Position numbers and translations under genes: made by a program. Positions 54,011 to 63,995 of a stretch of 64,000 nt of DNA are shown piece after piece (positions within the stretch are counted from its first letter, which is position 1; every line of letters starts with the position of its first letter). Source of the DNA: Hysterangium stoloniferum (Eukaryota > Basidiomycota > Agaricomycetes > Hysterangiales > Hysterangiaceae). The stretch lies in NCBI GenBank assembly GCA_015178975.1, contig WHVD01000108.1, forward strand, positions 62,001 through 126,000. The letters are read 5' to 3'. The notes below the pieces were generated by a model, which saw only the letters and a program-made list of their open reading frames with translations, did not search any database and was not told the DNA's origin.

Positions 54011-55592
54011 GTACTGTGATGTCGGAATATCCATGGATAAAACATCTGTAAAAATTGGCAAAGCCGAGGAAGGATTGTATATCTTTAACTTTTCGGGGTT
54101 CGGGCCAATCTTTGATGACTTGCACTTTAGTTTTGTCCATGCAGAGTCCATCAGGTCCCATTATGAAACCTAGGTATTCCACGGAGTCCATGTCAAAAGT
54201 ACATTTTTTACCATTTGCGAATAAACCATGTTGTCTGAGCCTCCGGAGAACTTCATGGACTTGTTTGTCATGTTCCACGGGATTCTTGGAGTAGATAACA
54301 ATGTCATCCAAGTAAACAATGATGCATACATCAAGCATGTCGGAGAAAATGTCATTGATAAAATGCTGAAAAACAGAAGGAGCATTGGTGAGTCCAAAAG
54401 GGATCACCAACCACTCGAAGGCCCTATAATGGGTTCTAAAAGTGGTTTTCCATTCGTCGCCTGCAGTGATCTGGACCAAATGATAGGCATGCTTGAGATC
54501 TATTTTGATGTAAATCCGGGCATTCTGCAGAGCATCGAGCAGATCAGATATAAGTGGGAGTGGATATTTATCCTTTTTGGTGACAACATTGAGTCCTCTA
54601 AAATCAACACAAAGTCGAAGGGATCCATCCTTTTTTCTGACAAACAGAACAGGTGCTCCAAAAGGAGATTTTGAGGGTCGGATAAAACCTTTGGACAAAT
54701 ATTCATCTAGGAAATCACGGATTGCAGATAGTTCTGTGGATGAGAGCGGGTAAATATGTCCTAGGGGTGGCTGGGCACCATCTTCAAGATTGATTTTTAA
54801 GTTGTAGTCTCTGTGAGGCAGAAGCCGGTCAGCTTTCCACTTGCTAAAAACATCCGCAAAGTCATGATATTTCTCCGGGACGCCTTCTAGGTCAGCAGCT
54901 TGCTCAGATTCAGATACCGGGGTTGAAAAACATCCAGTTGCTTCATCAATTTTCAAATTGATAGTGAACGCCTGGGATCCATCCATTTTTGAAGCCCTAA
55001 TAAAAGCTGCAGCATTAATCAGAGAAATGGATGGAGGTGCCATGGGTTCCGGGGAAGCTGTAGGTGCTGTAGGGATCACAGGAGTCCTTGAGACTGCAGG
55101 TGCCGGGAAGGCCATGGGTGCCGTGGAGGCCGAGACAGGCGCAGTTTCCTCGGCTGCCACGGGAGTCCGGACTGTTATACTGTTAGCTATCCAGTCAATC
55201 AATGGATTGTAGCAGGTAAGCCAGTTATGTCCTAGGACCACCGAGCAACTTGAGTCTAACTGGGTCACATAGAAAGTGACCAATTGAGATGTTCCACATG
55301 GGAAACTGATGGGTAAATCACAAGCTTGGGTAACAACCGAATTACTTGTGCCATCAAAGAGGCGGAGGCTGACAGGATTTATCGAATAAGTTGACAAAGA
55401 ATTTTTTTGCATGAATTTTGTATCTAAAAAACAATGAGTAGAGCTGGAATCTGTGTCGACACGTAAGAAGGAATGGGCGGTGAGAACTAGACCTTCATAG
55501 TCGATCATGGATCCTTCTTTGATTGAACCGTGGATCGCGTCCCAATGTATAAGGAGGAAAACTAGAATGGCGATGATATTGAAGCTGGGCAC
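54011..55592 (-). CDS. Gypsy protease and reverse transcriptase (542-codon fused frame)
   Basis: Frame 53964-55592. The first 45 or so residues (MPSFNIIAILVFLLIHWDAI) are W repeat sequence, not gypsy. Then comes the protease SSSTHCFLDTKFMQ, where the active-site D-S-G reads D-S-S at residues 48-50, so it is probably inactive. A Pro/Ala-rich linker (145-190) precedes the reverse transcriptase: FIRPSKSPFGAPVLFVRKKD, IDLKHAY (Asp365), FGLTNAPSVFQ and YLDD at 427-430, ending FLGFANFYRCFIHGYSDI. The last 17 residues belong to the solo LTR. The read-through from W into protease is a product of the truncation breakpoint near 55455. Confidence 0.92.
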
Positions 55593-55979
55593 AGTGGTAC
55601 ATGCGGGTCCGGGGTCGAGAGATCCACAGCTATCAGGATCAGACTAACCCCGATTATTTCTTCGCCGCATAATGTAGCAACTCTGTTCGATGTGACAATA
55701 GCAAGGTAGATTAAGGATTATTAAGTACTGTGACTCCTGGCCAATCCCAGTGAACATAAATGGAAGCAATAGGGGAAATGTCGGGATAGCGAGTAAAATA
55801 AACTGTCGTGGCGCGTAGTGTCTCGTTAGCGACTGAAACATTGAAGCACAGAGATTTCTTGGGGGCTTAGCTTCTGCACGCGGCGGGTCGTAATAGGTAT
55901 TGTATTCTTCAGATCTGAGTTGATAAGTGATCTCACCTGACATGACCACGAGCTACGTTTTTCTTATACAACGTGAAAG
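55456..55979 (-). pseudogene. W and V blocks (copy next to gypsy)
   Basis: W at 55480-55770 (HIEQSCYIMRRRNNRG in one frame, IHGSIKEGSMIDYEGLVLTA in another) and V at 55770-55950 (SEEYNTYYDPPRAEAKP, MFQSLTRHYAPRQFILLA). The second W frame lines up with MRGSTYDKFFNYSLKSLDFT and TARSFLC of X exon 5, good evidence that W is an X paralog. A 101-codon frame (55644-55949) spans V and part of W. Confidence 0.5.
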
Positions 55980-56770
55980 CTCACGACGATGTGAAGAAGT
56001 GTCAATGTTTTGATGATGATGTTTTCCAATGACTTGACCCGGCTTCCTGTTCTCCCCAACAAGTGACACGAGAATAACGGTGGGACGGCCTTGTTCGAGT
56101 ACCCCTAGTGGTATTCGATTGAAATTATCACCGCTAGTGTATACGATGTGATTTCAGCGAGTAGTCTTCGGAATATATTCAACAGCAGTCTAGAGAACCT
56201 CGCAGCGATCATTACTAAATATCTTCACTTTTAAATTGCATCAAACAATGTAGTTTAATACAACTCTCAAGTCTGCGATCTGTTTGGAATGATTGTCATT
56301 TATAGATAGGATGTCAGTCTAGCCACGGGTGGTGCCCGCAAGTGTATTCGAGTGACGTATGGCATCAACGCGTACAAGCTGCAGAGCTCGGGGCAATGGT
56401 GAAACGTCACTGTATGCGCTGTTAGATTTTCTCGACCTATGGCAGCTTTACTGTCAGGTTGTCAACGGAAGAAACTTAGTTTAAGGAATTCACCCAATGC
56501 ATTGCCTCGCACGGTGTGAAGGCGCTCGGTTTGAAGATCATGGATCTTGTCAATTGAACACTGGCCCTGAAAGTATGATGAGCCTGAAGGAGACATGCAT
56601 CGAAATTGACATCTTATTAAAAACAAGTGTCGTTCATGATTTGGATGTAAGTGTAGGCACGGCTAGTGCCTCCAAATGTATTCAACACATGTATGGGGAC
56701 AACTGCAGAGCTCACGGCGATAATACAAAGTGACTATATGCGTTGTTACATCAGCTCAAATAATATAGCT
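55980..56770 (-). repeat. Y block
   Basis: Full Y block in standard order, following X exon 6 of copy Q on the minus strand. The plus-strand frame at 56497-56733 falls in non-coding Y sequence and is not supported by other copies. Confidence 0.6.
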
Positions 56771-58395
56771 TTATACCATCTGCAACCCCGGCTGCAAAGT
56801 GAGTTGAATAAAGGGCGACGCTATTGGGCTCCTCGTGGTTTGGTTGAGATGCATCGGCATTATCGAAGAGAAATGATCAGCGAGTGTATCCAAACGATGG
56901 TGCAAGACCTTTGTCAGGGCAACCATGCTCCTCCACCACTGATCTGGGGTTCTAATTAGACCTTACCGACACACGAGCGGAAGGAGTGGCGACGACGCAA
57001 AGGAAGGAACGCGCGGTGAAATCTAAACTTTTAAGCGAGTAGTTGAAGAAGTTGTCGTAGGTCGAGCCGCGCATTACGTCACAATGTGGAAGGAGAGAAA
57101 CAAGAATGGAGATGGTATCGAGGCTGCGCGCTGTGGTACATGCGGATTCGGGCTCGGAAGATCTAGCTATCAGCTTCAGAGTAACCGCTATTATTCTGTC
57201 GGCAGAATCCAGGAGCGCGTAATGTGGACTCGCTTGCATCAGAAAGAGACTGGTAGGACAGTTTCATGGGCGGATGTAAGACGGTGCTATAAGGTAAGAT
57301 ATTATGAACGTACCGTACGATGGGCCCAATGAGCGCAGAAACGACATTCACCTGGTTGATGTGATCGGTGAGAAGCGTTCTGTCGTTGAAAAAGGTTTGC
57401 AAGGGGTAAATATTCCAATACAGTAAATATGATGCCTCCGAATCGATATGATGTTCCAATGACACTATATGCATGTGTATCTCGTCCAGTTGAATGTTTA
57501 ATACATCTCTAGCAATATCTAGAAACCATGCATCTTGGTGGATGCAACACACGAGAAGCTTTATAGGATATTCATAAAAGTTAAGTCGTGTGCCTGATAT
57601 TCTCTGTTATGGTTTTGGTGGGAAGGATGAAATGGTGTAATGGCACGACGCACGGTTGTAACCAGAATTCAATGTAACCTCTAATCGCCGTGAGCTCTTC
57701 CATAAATAGTTGACGCACGTGACGGGGCTTTTTTTTTTTTTCAATACATTTATATACCGCGTCGCATAACTAAGATACATAGCGGTTCCGTAGCATCATA
57801 TAGAGCACAGCTACTATAGTATCTACGGGAGAATGAAGAGGAAGCAGGCCGGATGCGTCGGAGCGAGCGGTGGTTGGCAGGATGGTCGAATAAAGAGAGG
57901 TGATTGCGCTGAACTTGCCCAGTGAACAGCAACATGCCATTTGGGCGGAAGCCCCAGGAAGAACCCGAGATCCTGCTAACAGGCGTCGACGACGGCTGCA
58001 GGCACACCGAAGTCTTGCATTGTTAGTGCATAAGTGAATGCTGGAGTCGGGGGTGGGTAGGAAGAAAAGACCGCTACCAGGCTGCGGTCATGGTTTAGGA
58101 GGTGCCAGTGACGGTCCGCAGACGACACTGGTGTGCAGCTGAAGGCTGCCAACTTTGACAGAGCAGTGAATTCAGAGGCTCCCCAAGCCTGTTCACGATA
58201 ACACAAATAATGGCCTGCATCGTTACAGCTCCATCGTTCCCTGAGCTTCAGCCGGAATACATTCCTCATCCACACCTCATTGCTATTCTCCTGTTGAGCT
58301 GAACTCAATACACCTGGGGATACTGAGGGTGGTAGTTCCTCAATGCCTTCACGGGAGGACTCAGCAGTTGCCAAATCGTGATTCCCCAGAGTCAT
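56771..58395 (-). pseudogene. X-family copy Q, centre replaced by a retroposed fragment
   Basis: Exon 1 begins at 58395 (Met; the canonical start position upstream reads ATA) and stops within CYR at about 58197. Bases 57727-58196 are foreign. Exon 3 resumes at about 57722 and ends at 57654. Intron 3 is 57604-57653 (50 bp), exon 4 is 57314-57603, intron 4 is 57250-57313 (64 bp), exon 5 is 56967-57249 (283 bp), intron 5 is 56909-56966 (58 bp), and exon 6 is 56771-56908 (46 codons with stop). Exons 5 and 6 are open (HCDVMRGSTYDNFFNYSLKS). Exon 2 and most of exon 3 are deleted at the insertion. Confidence 0.7.
57727..58196 (-). pseudogene. Retroposed mRNA 3' end with poly(A) tail
   Basis: On the minus strand, a GC-richer segment ends gtatataaatgtattg and then 13 A residues (T-run 57729-57741), followed by a few bases before X resumes. 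One frame, fused to exon 1, stays open to a stop near 57977 and another, 57750-58007, runs to the tail. Which part is coding and which is 3' UTR is unclear. No X or transposon similarity. The form is that of a processed transcript inserted by a reverse transcriptase, with loss of about 700 bp of target. Source gene unknown. Confidence 0.6.
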
Positions 58396-58868
58396 CTCAT
58401 TGAAGGTAGATATTGGTGGGTAGCAGTCGTACTTACACTCGAAAGAGATGCTGAGCTTTTATGCCGCAGTCAAGAGGAGAGTTAATTCCATCAAGGTACA
58501 GCCTTGTGGCCGTGCCTACGCACGATCCACAGCCTGTCATCCCTGCCATTGTAAATAACATCCACTCACCCTCCATAAACCAATGCACTAAGTTACCTTA
58601 CTACTTTCTTACGCCTTCTGCTCAAGGCTCACACAGGATTTCATATAATAGTTTGGTCAATTGTCACCTCACTGCATAATATTTCTGGCATTATTGAGCG
58701 TCAGAGTTGCAATACGGCTTTTCTGACATTCCAGAGGTGGCATTGCCAAGGATAATATAAATGCACTCCAGAGTGATGCTCACTGGGTGCTACATTCAAG
58801 CTGGCGTTGTCAACCTGGGACTTTATCCGGCGATATTGTGCGCTTCCTGTTTAATTTTATCAAAAGTT
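58396..58868 (-). promoter_or_regulatory. Conserved Z-X intergenic segment
   Basis: Antisense of the 19331-19810 type spacer (ttctggcattattgagcgtcag, gaataatataaatgcactcc-like words). It has the same length class as its counterparts, lying between Z (58869) and X exon 1 (58395). Confidence 0.4.
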
Positions 58869-59320
58869 TCAATGAGAAGAAACCCAGGTCAATGATAGTC
58901 TAGTCAGGTTACTGGCGAGCAACGTGGTTTCTTCAGGAAGCCTTGCCACATCAAACAGCTTGAATTCTGTAGAATGTCTGAAGAAGACAAAGAGTAAGGT
59001 AAGACCAGAGTTCTCAGGGTAGATTTTATCGAGGTACGCAAGGGTCGAACTTGGAATATCTTCGATTGTGGCGTGTCCATCAGAATTTGTATTAATAAAC
59101 TGCACACATAACCACATGTCAGGTAATACTTGCTTACACCTAGCCTTATTATTATCTGTTTTACCGAGTCGAATGTTTTGCCCCAGGCTCACACTCTTGA
59201 TGTGTGGACATGACTCTTCAGCACGATGATGACAACGTAGATCCATGATTGCGACCACTCAGCGTGACCTATCGCAGGCAGAGTTCTTCTGCTACGTCCA
59301 GATTCACCAAGTTAGAAATG
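58869..59320 (-). CDS. Z protein, hypothetical
   Basis: A 129-codon frame (58869-59258) reads MDLRCHHRAEESCPHIKSVS, CKQVLPDMWLCVQFINTNSD, TIEDIPSSTLAYLDKIYPEN and ASNLTRLSLTWVSSH. It parallels the frame at 18801-19319 in most positions. This copy lacks the basic N-terminal stretch seen there. It lies 470 bp upstream of X copy Q in the same orientation. No recognised domain. Confidence 0.45.
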
Positions 59321-60190
59321 CTTATATGTCCCCTTTTTCTGGTTTGCCTGTGAAATATATATATATCTAATCCTACAACGTATTTCCATATTAGTCACAA
59401 AACACGAGCCCTACAAATTCAAAGGTATTATCGATCCAGTTTTCGTCACGGAGTCCGCACAGAGCTGTATTAAGAATAAGAAGTGATTGTATGCGCACTG
59501 AAATTGCTTCACACAATAATCTTGAATACAGCTCCAGCAACATGTCGAAACCATATATCTTGGTGAATGCAACTCCCGAATATATGAATAGGATCGTGGT
59601 TACCTCAACGTGGTTACTGGCTATTCTGGCGACAATGGTTTTCGTCCGTAGGATGAGGTGTGATGGTGTGATGCACTGTTATAACAAGAATGCAAGTAGC
59701 CTATGATCGCAGTGACTTTCTCTATACATTTCTGGTAGACAGTTTCCATGAAATACGCAAGCCCGCCAATGAGTAATGTATCTTGACGATCAAATGTTAA
59801 TACATTTCGGGGGATTTGTATGATAAATGTCGATACATCATCATCAAAGTTGGTGTTTAGTGGTGGTTTGGTGACAGTATTATAAAATACTGACCTCATT
59901 GCAGTTGACGTATTACGTCTATCTGTCCGATCGACACCGAGGCACTATATGAAGGAAAAACCCAAAGATGTCAGGAGCTTGGCAATGTGATCTCTCCGCT
60001 GTATATAGAGTGAAGACCACCGGAACAGGCATAAAATAATCGACGTTCCTTCCGAAATATCGTAATTCTACGATGTCGTGAGTATTTCAAGTATATTTAA
60101 TAATTAACACTGAGATATCCCTACCTCCTTAACTCAATACTCTATTAAATTAGTCTGTCCAGTCTTGCCAGAGGTTAATTCTGGGTTAGC
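59321..60190 (-). pseudogene. X2 copy (exons 2 end, 3, 4, 6)
   Basis: The minus-strand frame 59621-59899 encodes TNFDDDVSTFIIQIPRNVLT and DTLLIGGLAYFMET. Upstream (60060-60180) lie an exon 3 start and the end of exon 2 with the intron 2 donor gtagggatatctcag-like. 59395-59510 is the exon 6-type end. At about 60190 exon 2 joins V sequence of the next unit, a chimeric breakpoint. Confidence 0.5.
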
Positions 60191-61053
60191 TTCTGCACGC
60201 GGCGGGTTGTCATGGGTATTGTATTCTTCTCTGAGTTGATAAGTGATCCCACCTGACATGCCCACGGGGTACCTTTCTCTTATACACGGTGAAAGCTCAC
60301 GACATGTGAAGAAATGTCGGTGTCTTGATCATGGTCTTTTCCATTGGTTTGGCCCCGGCTTCCTGTTCTAGAATGGTGGGACCGCCTTCTTTGAAACGCC
60401 GTAGTGGTATTCGATTGACATTGTTACGGCTAGTATATGCGATGGGATTTCAGCGAGTAGTCATTGGAGTATATTGAATACCAGTGTAGAGAGCCTCGCA
60501 GCGACTATTACAAGTGACGATCTTCGCTTCTAAATTGTATCAAATTATGTAGCTTCATACAACTCTCAAGTTCGCGTCCTGTTTGAAATGATTGTCATTG
60601 ATAAATAGGATATCAGTCCAGTCGCTGGTGGTGGCCGCGAGTGTATTCAATGCATGTATGGCATCAACGCGTGCAACATGCAGAGCGCGCCGCGGCGGCG
60701 AAAAGTGACTGTATGCGCTCTTATATTTGCTCGGCCTATGACAGCTTTATTGTCAAGTTTTCAATGGAAGAGAATTAGTTTAAGGAATTCGCCCAGCAAT
60801 TGACTCGCACGGTATGGAGGCCTTGGTGGAAAGATCATGGTTCCTGTCGATTGAACATTACTCTGAAGGTATGATGAGCTTGAACGAGACATGCATCGAA
60901 TTGGGGGTGGGGGAGACCTTTTTCAGACCTCCTGTGATATCTTACTTTAAAATGCGGATGTTAGTCTAATAACGGCTGGTGGAAATGTATTCAACACATT
61001 TATGGGGACAACTGAGAAGCTCGCGGCGATAATGAAAAGTGACTATATAGTTC
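60191..61053 (-). repeat. V fragment and Y block
   Basis: V sequence (60191-60300, ctgcacgcggcgggttgtc) then the complete Y block. It is the 3' flank of the intact X gene. Relative to other Y copies this one lacks a few small stretches (for example near 60380 and 60950). Confidence 0.6.
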
Positions 61054-63022
61054 TTACATAGGTTCGAACCATATAGATTTATAACATCTGCAACCTCGGC
61101 TGCAATCCTGGTCTGGTTGAGGATGTGTCGGTATCATCGAAGAGAAATGATTAGAAAGTGTGTCCAATCGATGGTGTAAGACCTTTGTCAGGGCAACTAT
61201 GTGCCTTCAACACTGATAAGGGCATCTAATTGGACCGTACTGACACATAAGTGGAAGGTGTGACGACCGCGCAAAGGAAGGACCGCGCGGTGAAATCTAA
61301 ATCTTTCACAAAATAATTGAAGAATTTGTCGTTGGTCGTGCCGCGCATAATGTCACAATGTGGAAGAAGAGAAACGAGAATGGGGATGATATCGTGGCTG
61401 CGCACCGTGATCAACGCAGATTCGGCCTCGGAAGATCCAGCTATCAGCTTCAGAGTCAATGCGATTATTCGCTCACCATACCCAAGGAGAGCCCGATTAG
61501 GACTCGTGTGGGTCAGAATGAGACTGGTAGGACAGTTTCGTGGGTGGATGTAAGACGGTGCTGGAAGATAAAATATAGTGAACGTACCGTACGATGGGCA
61601 CAATGAACGAAGGAACCACATTCAGCTGGTTGATGTGATCGGTGAGAAGCGTGCTGTCGTTGAAGAAGGTTTCCAAGGGGTCAATACTCTGATACAGTAA
61701 GTGTATCGTGTACCAATCAAGATGAAGTGTCAATGACGCTATATGCATGTTGATGTCGTCCAATAAAACCCTCAATACAGCTCCAGCGATATCTCGAAAC
61801 CATACATCTTGGTAGATGCAACACACGAGAAGCTTTATAGGATATTCATAAAATCCAAGTGGTTGTGTCTGATATTCTCTGTTATGGTTTTGGTGGGAAA
61901 GATGAAATGGTGTGATGGCACGACGCACGGTTGTAACCAGAATTCAATGCAACCACTGATCGCCGTCAGCTCCTTTACAGATAGTGGACGCATGTCGCAG
62001 ATCCCTTCCACGATATACGTGTGTATGATAAATGTTGATGCAACCTCATCCAAGTTGGTGTGCAGCGGTGACTTGACTAAAACGTTGTATAGTGATGACG
62101 TAATCAACGGTGACGCGTCTCTATCTACCCAACGGACGCCGGGGCAGTAAAAGAAGGCCGCAGCCAAGAATGTCATGAGCTTCATAGTGTGACTCTTGTC
62201 GCTCCCGAAAGAAAATATCGGGAAACTCTCTAAAACCACTGTCGCTCTTCTCCGAATTTGAGGCGGGTATATAGGTCTACGACTCAGATGTGAGTATTTC
62301 CAGTGTATTAAATGATTGAGGTCTACCTACCTCGCCAAATCAGCACTGTCTTGAACTAGTCTTCCTAGTCTTGGCAGCGTGAGATGCTTGTGTAGAAACT
62401 TGCCAAAGGCACCATTGTCTCGTAACAAACGGGTGATTTCCCGGTATATTGTCAGCTTTGCGATCAGTGAAGCTGTCTTAGCACTGTGAAGGACTTTCAT
62501 CCCAACCCTTTCCAAACCGACTCCACAGTAATACTCGCGGCCAATTTCAATACCTGACATTGTCCCCTGACTCCGTGAGATCATTCCCCAGTCATCGGCA
62601 TGACTGAAATAGGGGCTGAGGTTGGATGTCGTGTTGGTGGATATCTTAACAACATTCGGTGGGTCAGGGTAGCCCGCTTCTCCTCGACACTGAAATGCTC
62701 AGCATGTGACACATATCACATAGAAATAGAATTATACTTTACTCACCCACTCGTCAACCCAAATCTTTATATGGTTTGCAGACAGCTGTATGTGTTGCCT
62801 ACCATCCCGATAACATAAATCATGGCCGGGTTCATTACAACCCCATCGTTCTCGAAGCTTCTCCCTGAATCTCTCTCTCATCTCTTTAACGATCTCGTCC
62901 CGTTGCTCTGAACTCAATACACCGGGGGAAACTAAGGGTGGGAGTTCCTCAATGTCTTCAAGGTCGATCCCAGCCGTTGCCGAATTGTGATTCCCCGGAG
63001 TCGTCTCGTCGGAAGTAGACAT
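61054..63022 (-). CDS. X-family protein, intact six-exon copy O (561 residues)
   Basis: Exons: 62747-63022, 62331-62689, 61929-62276, 61588-61878, 61241-61523 and 61054-61182. Introns are 57, 54, 50, 64 and 58 bp, all GT-AG. Exon phases fit, with no stop in 561 codons; the ATG at 63022 is the family start (Met-Ser). Residues 60-72 hold WGCNEPGHDLCYR and 77-92 HIQLSANHIKIWVDEW, a Cys/His pattern I have seen in basidiomycete proteins of unknown function. Exon 2 (93-212) has YYCGVGLERVGMKVLHSAKT and FLHKHLTLPRLGRLVQDSAD. Exon 3 has FYCPGVRWVDRDAS and lacks about 19 residues relative to copy F, in frame. Exons 4-5 have TFFNDSTLLTDHINQLNVV and VSLLPHCDIMRGTTNDKFFN. Exon 6 is shorter than in copies F and G. 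No transmembrane segment, signal peptide or catalytic motif is evident. Intracellular role unknown. Confidence 0.75.
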
Positions 63023-63432
63023 TGGTGGGTAGCAGTCTTACTTACACGAGAAGGGGTGGCCTCGCCTTTATGCCCCCATTGGTCGGAGAGTTAATTCCAC
63101 CAAGGTACAGCCTTATGGCCGTGCTTACACAGGATTCACAGCATGTCATCCCTGCCATCGGAAGCAAAATCCCTTCACCTTCCTTGACCTATATAGATTC
63201 CAGTGGACGTAGTTACTTTACTACGTTCTTACGCCTTCTGCTGAAGGCTCACACAGTATCTAATAATAGTTTAGACAATTGTGACCCCATGATATAGTAT
63301 TTAAGGGTGTTATTGAGCGTCAGGGTTGAAAGTAAAACGGCTTTTCTCTTATTCGAGAAGTGGGATTACCTTGAATAATATAAATGCAGTGCAGAGCTAT
63401 GCTGATCCGCTGCCGCTTTCAAGTTGTCGTTG
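63023..63432 (-). promoter_or_regulatory. Conserved Z-X intergenic segment, candidate promoter of copy O
   Basis: Upstream of the intact X gene on the minus strand. Words shared with other copies include gtggaattaactctcc about 70 bp before the start and gtgttattgagcgtcagggttg. A TATA box was not identified with confidence. The frame at 63022-63297 (plus) is antisense and unsupported. Confidence 0.4.
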
Positions 63433-63995
63433 TTAACCTGAAAATTTTTCTTGCGAGAGTGCGGGCTGGCTGTTTAATTTTATCACAACCTTCAACGAGG
63501 AGAAACCCAAGGCAAGTGATGGTCTAGTCGGGTTGATGGCAAGCAACGTTGTTTCATCCTTCACCCTTGACATATCAATCGGCTTGAATTTTGTGCAACG
63601 TATGAACAAAACAAATAGTGACATAAGACCAAAGTTCTCATCGTAGATTTTCTTGAGGTACATAAGGGTCTGACTTGGAATTATTTTGATTATGGCGTGT
63701 CTATCAGAATTTGTATTGACAAATTGTACATACAATCGCGTGTCAAGTCATACTTACCCACAACAGGCTCTATTATTCCCTGTATGGCTGAATGGAATTG
63801 ATTCTTTGATACTGCGATGATCCCGTAGGTCAATGATTGTGACCCACCTGTAGCTTGAACTATTGCAGGCGGAGTTCTTCCAATATCTAAAGATTGACTA
63901 TGCCTGGCTGCGCTTGCACGTGTCCATTTCTGCAATCGGAGCTGTCCCTTCGTTGCTGCCCACTCCACTTTGAGCTCCACAAAGGTGGCCGTCAC
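63433..63995 (-). CDS. Z protein, hypothetical, with probable intron
   Basis: The frame 63690-63995 encodes VELKVEWAATKGQLRLQKWT and GRTPPAIVQATGGSQSLTYG. After SAIQGIIEPVVG a donor GTAAGTATGAC and an acceptor TTCTGATAG define a 57-bp intron. The frame 63433-63735 then reads FVNTNSDRHAIIKIIPSQTL and DETTLLAINPTRPSLAL. How the two frames join in phase is not settled, so this copy may be defective or have a different acceptor. The N-terminal part may continue beyond the window edge. Confidence 0.45.

Larger units (their letters stand above)
49615..55455 (-). mobile_element. Ty3/gypsy chromovirus, 5'-truncated and nested
   Basis: On the minus strand: protease (55455), reverse transcriptase, RNase H, integrase and chromodomain, the chromovirus order. 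Gag and the 5' LTR are missing: the element begins at the catalytic Asp of the protease, fused to W sequence. Two later solo LTRs interrupt it, at 52488-54010 in the polymerase region after the reverse transcriptase core and at 50076-50813 between integrase and chromodomain. A frame break lies near 52380. The element is older than both insertions and cannot be active. Confidence 0.9.

Noticed and set aside
54228..54674. A 148-codon plus-strand frame
   Set aside because: Antisense to the gypsy reverse transcriptase containing YLDD.
62156..62239. Possible P-loop in X exon 3 (GSDKSHTM; SGKGHTTQL in copy A)
   Set aside because: The glycine spacing of a Walker A motif is not kept across copies (SSKGHTYLM elsewhere) and no Walker B follows. 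I do not claim an NTPase.
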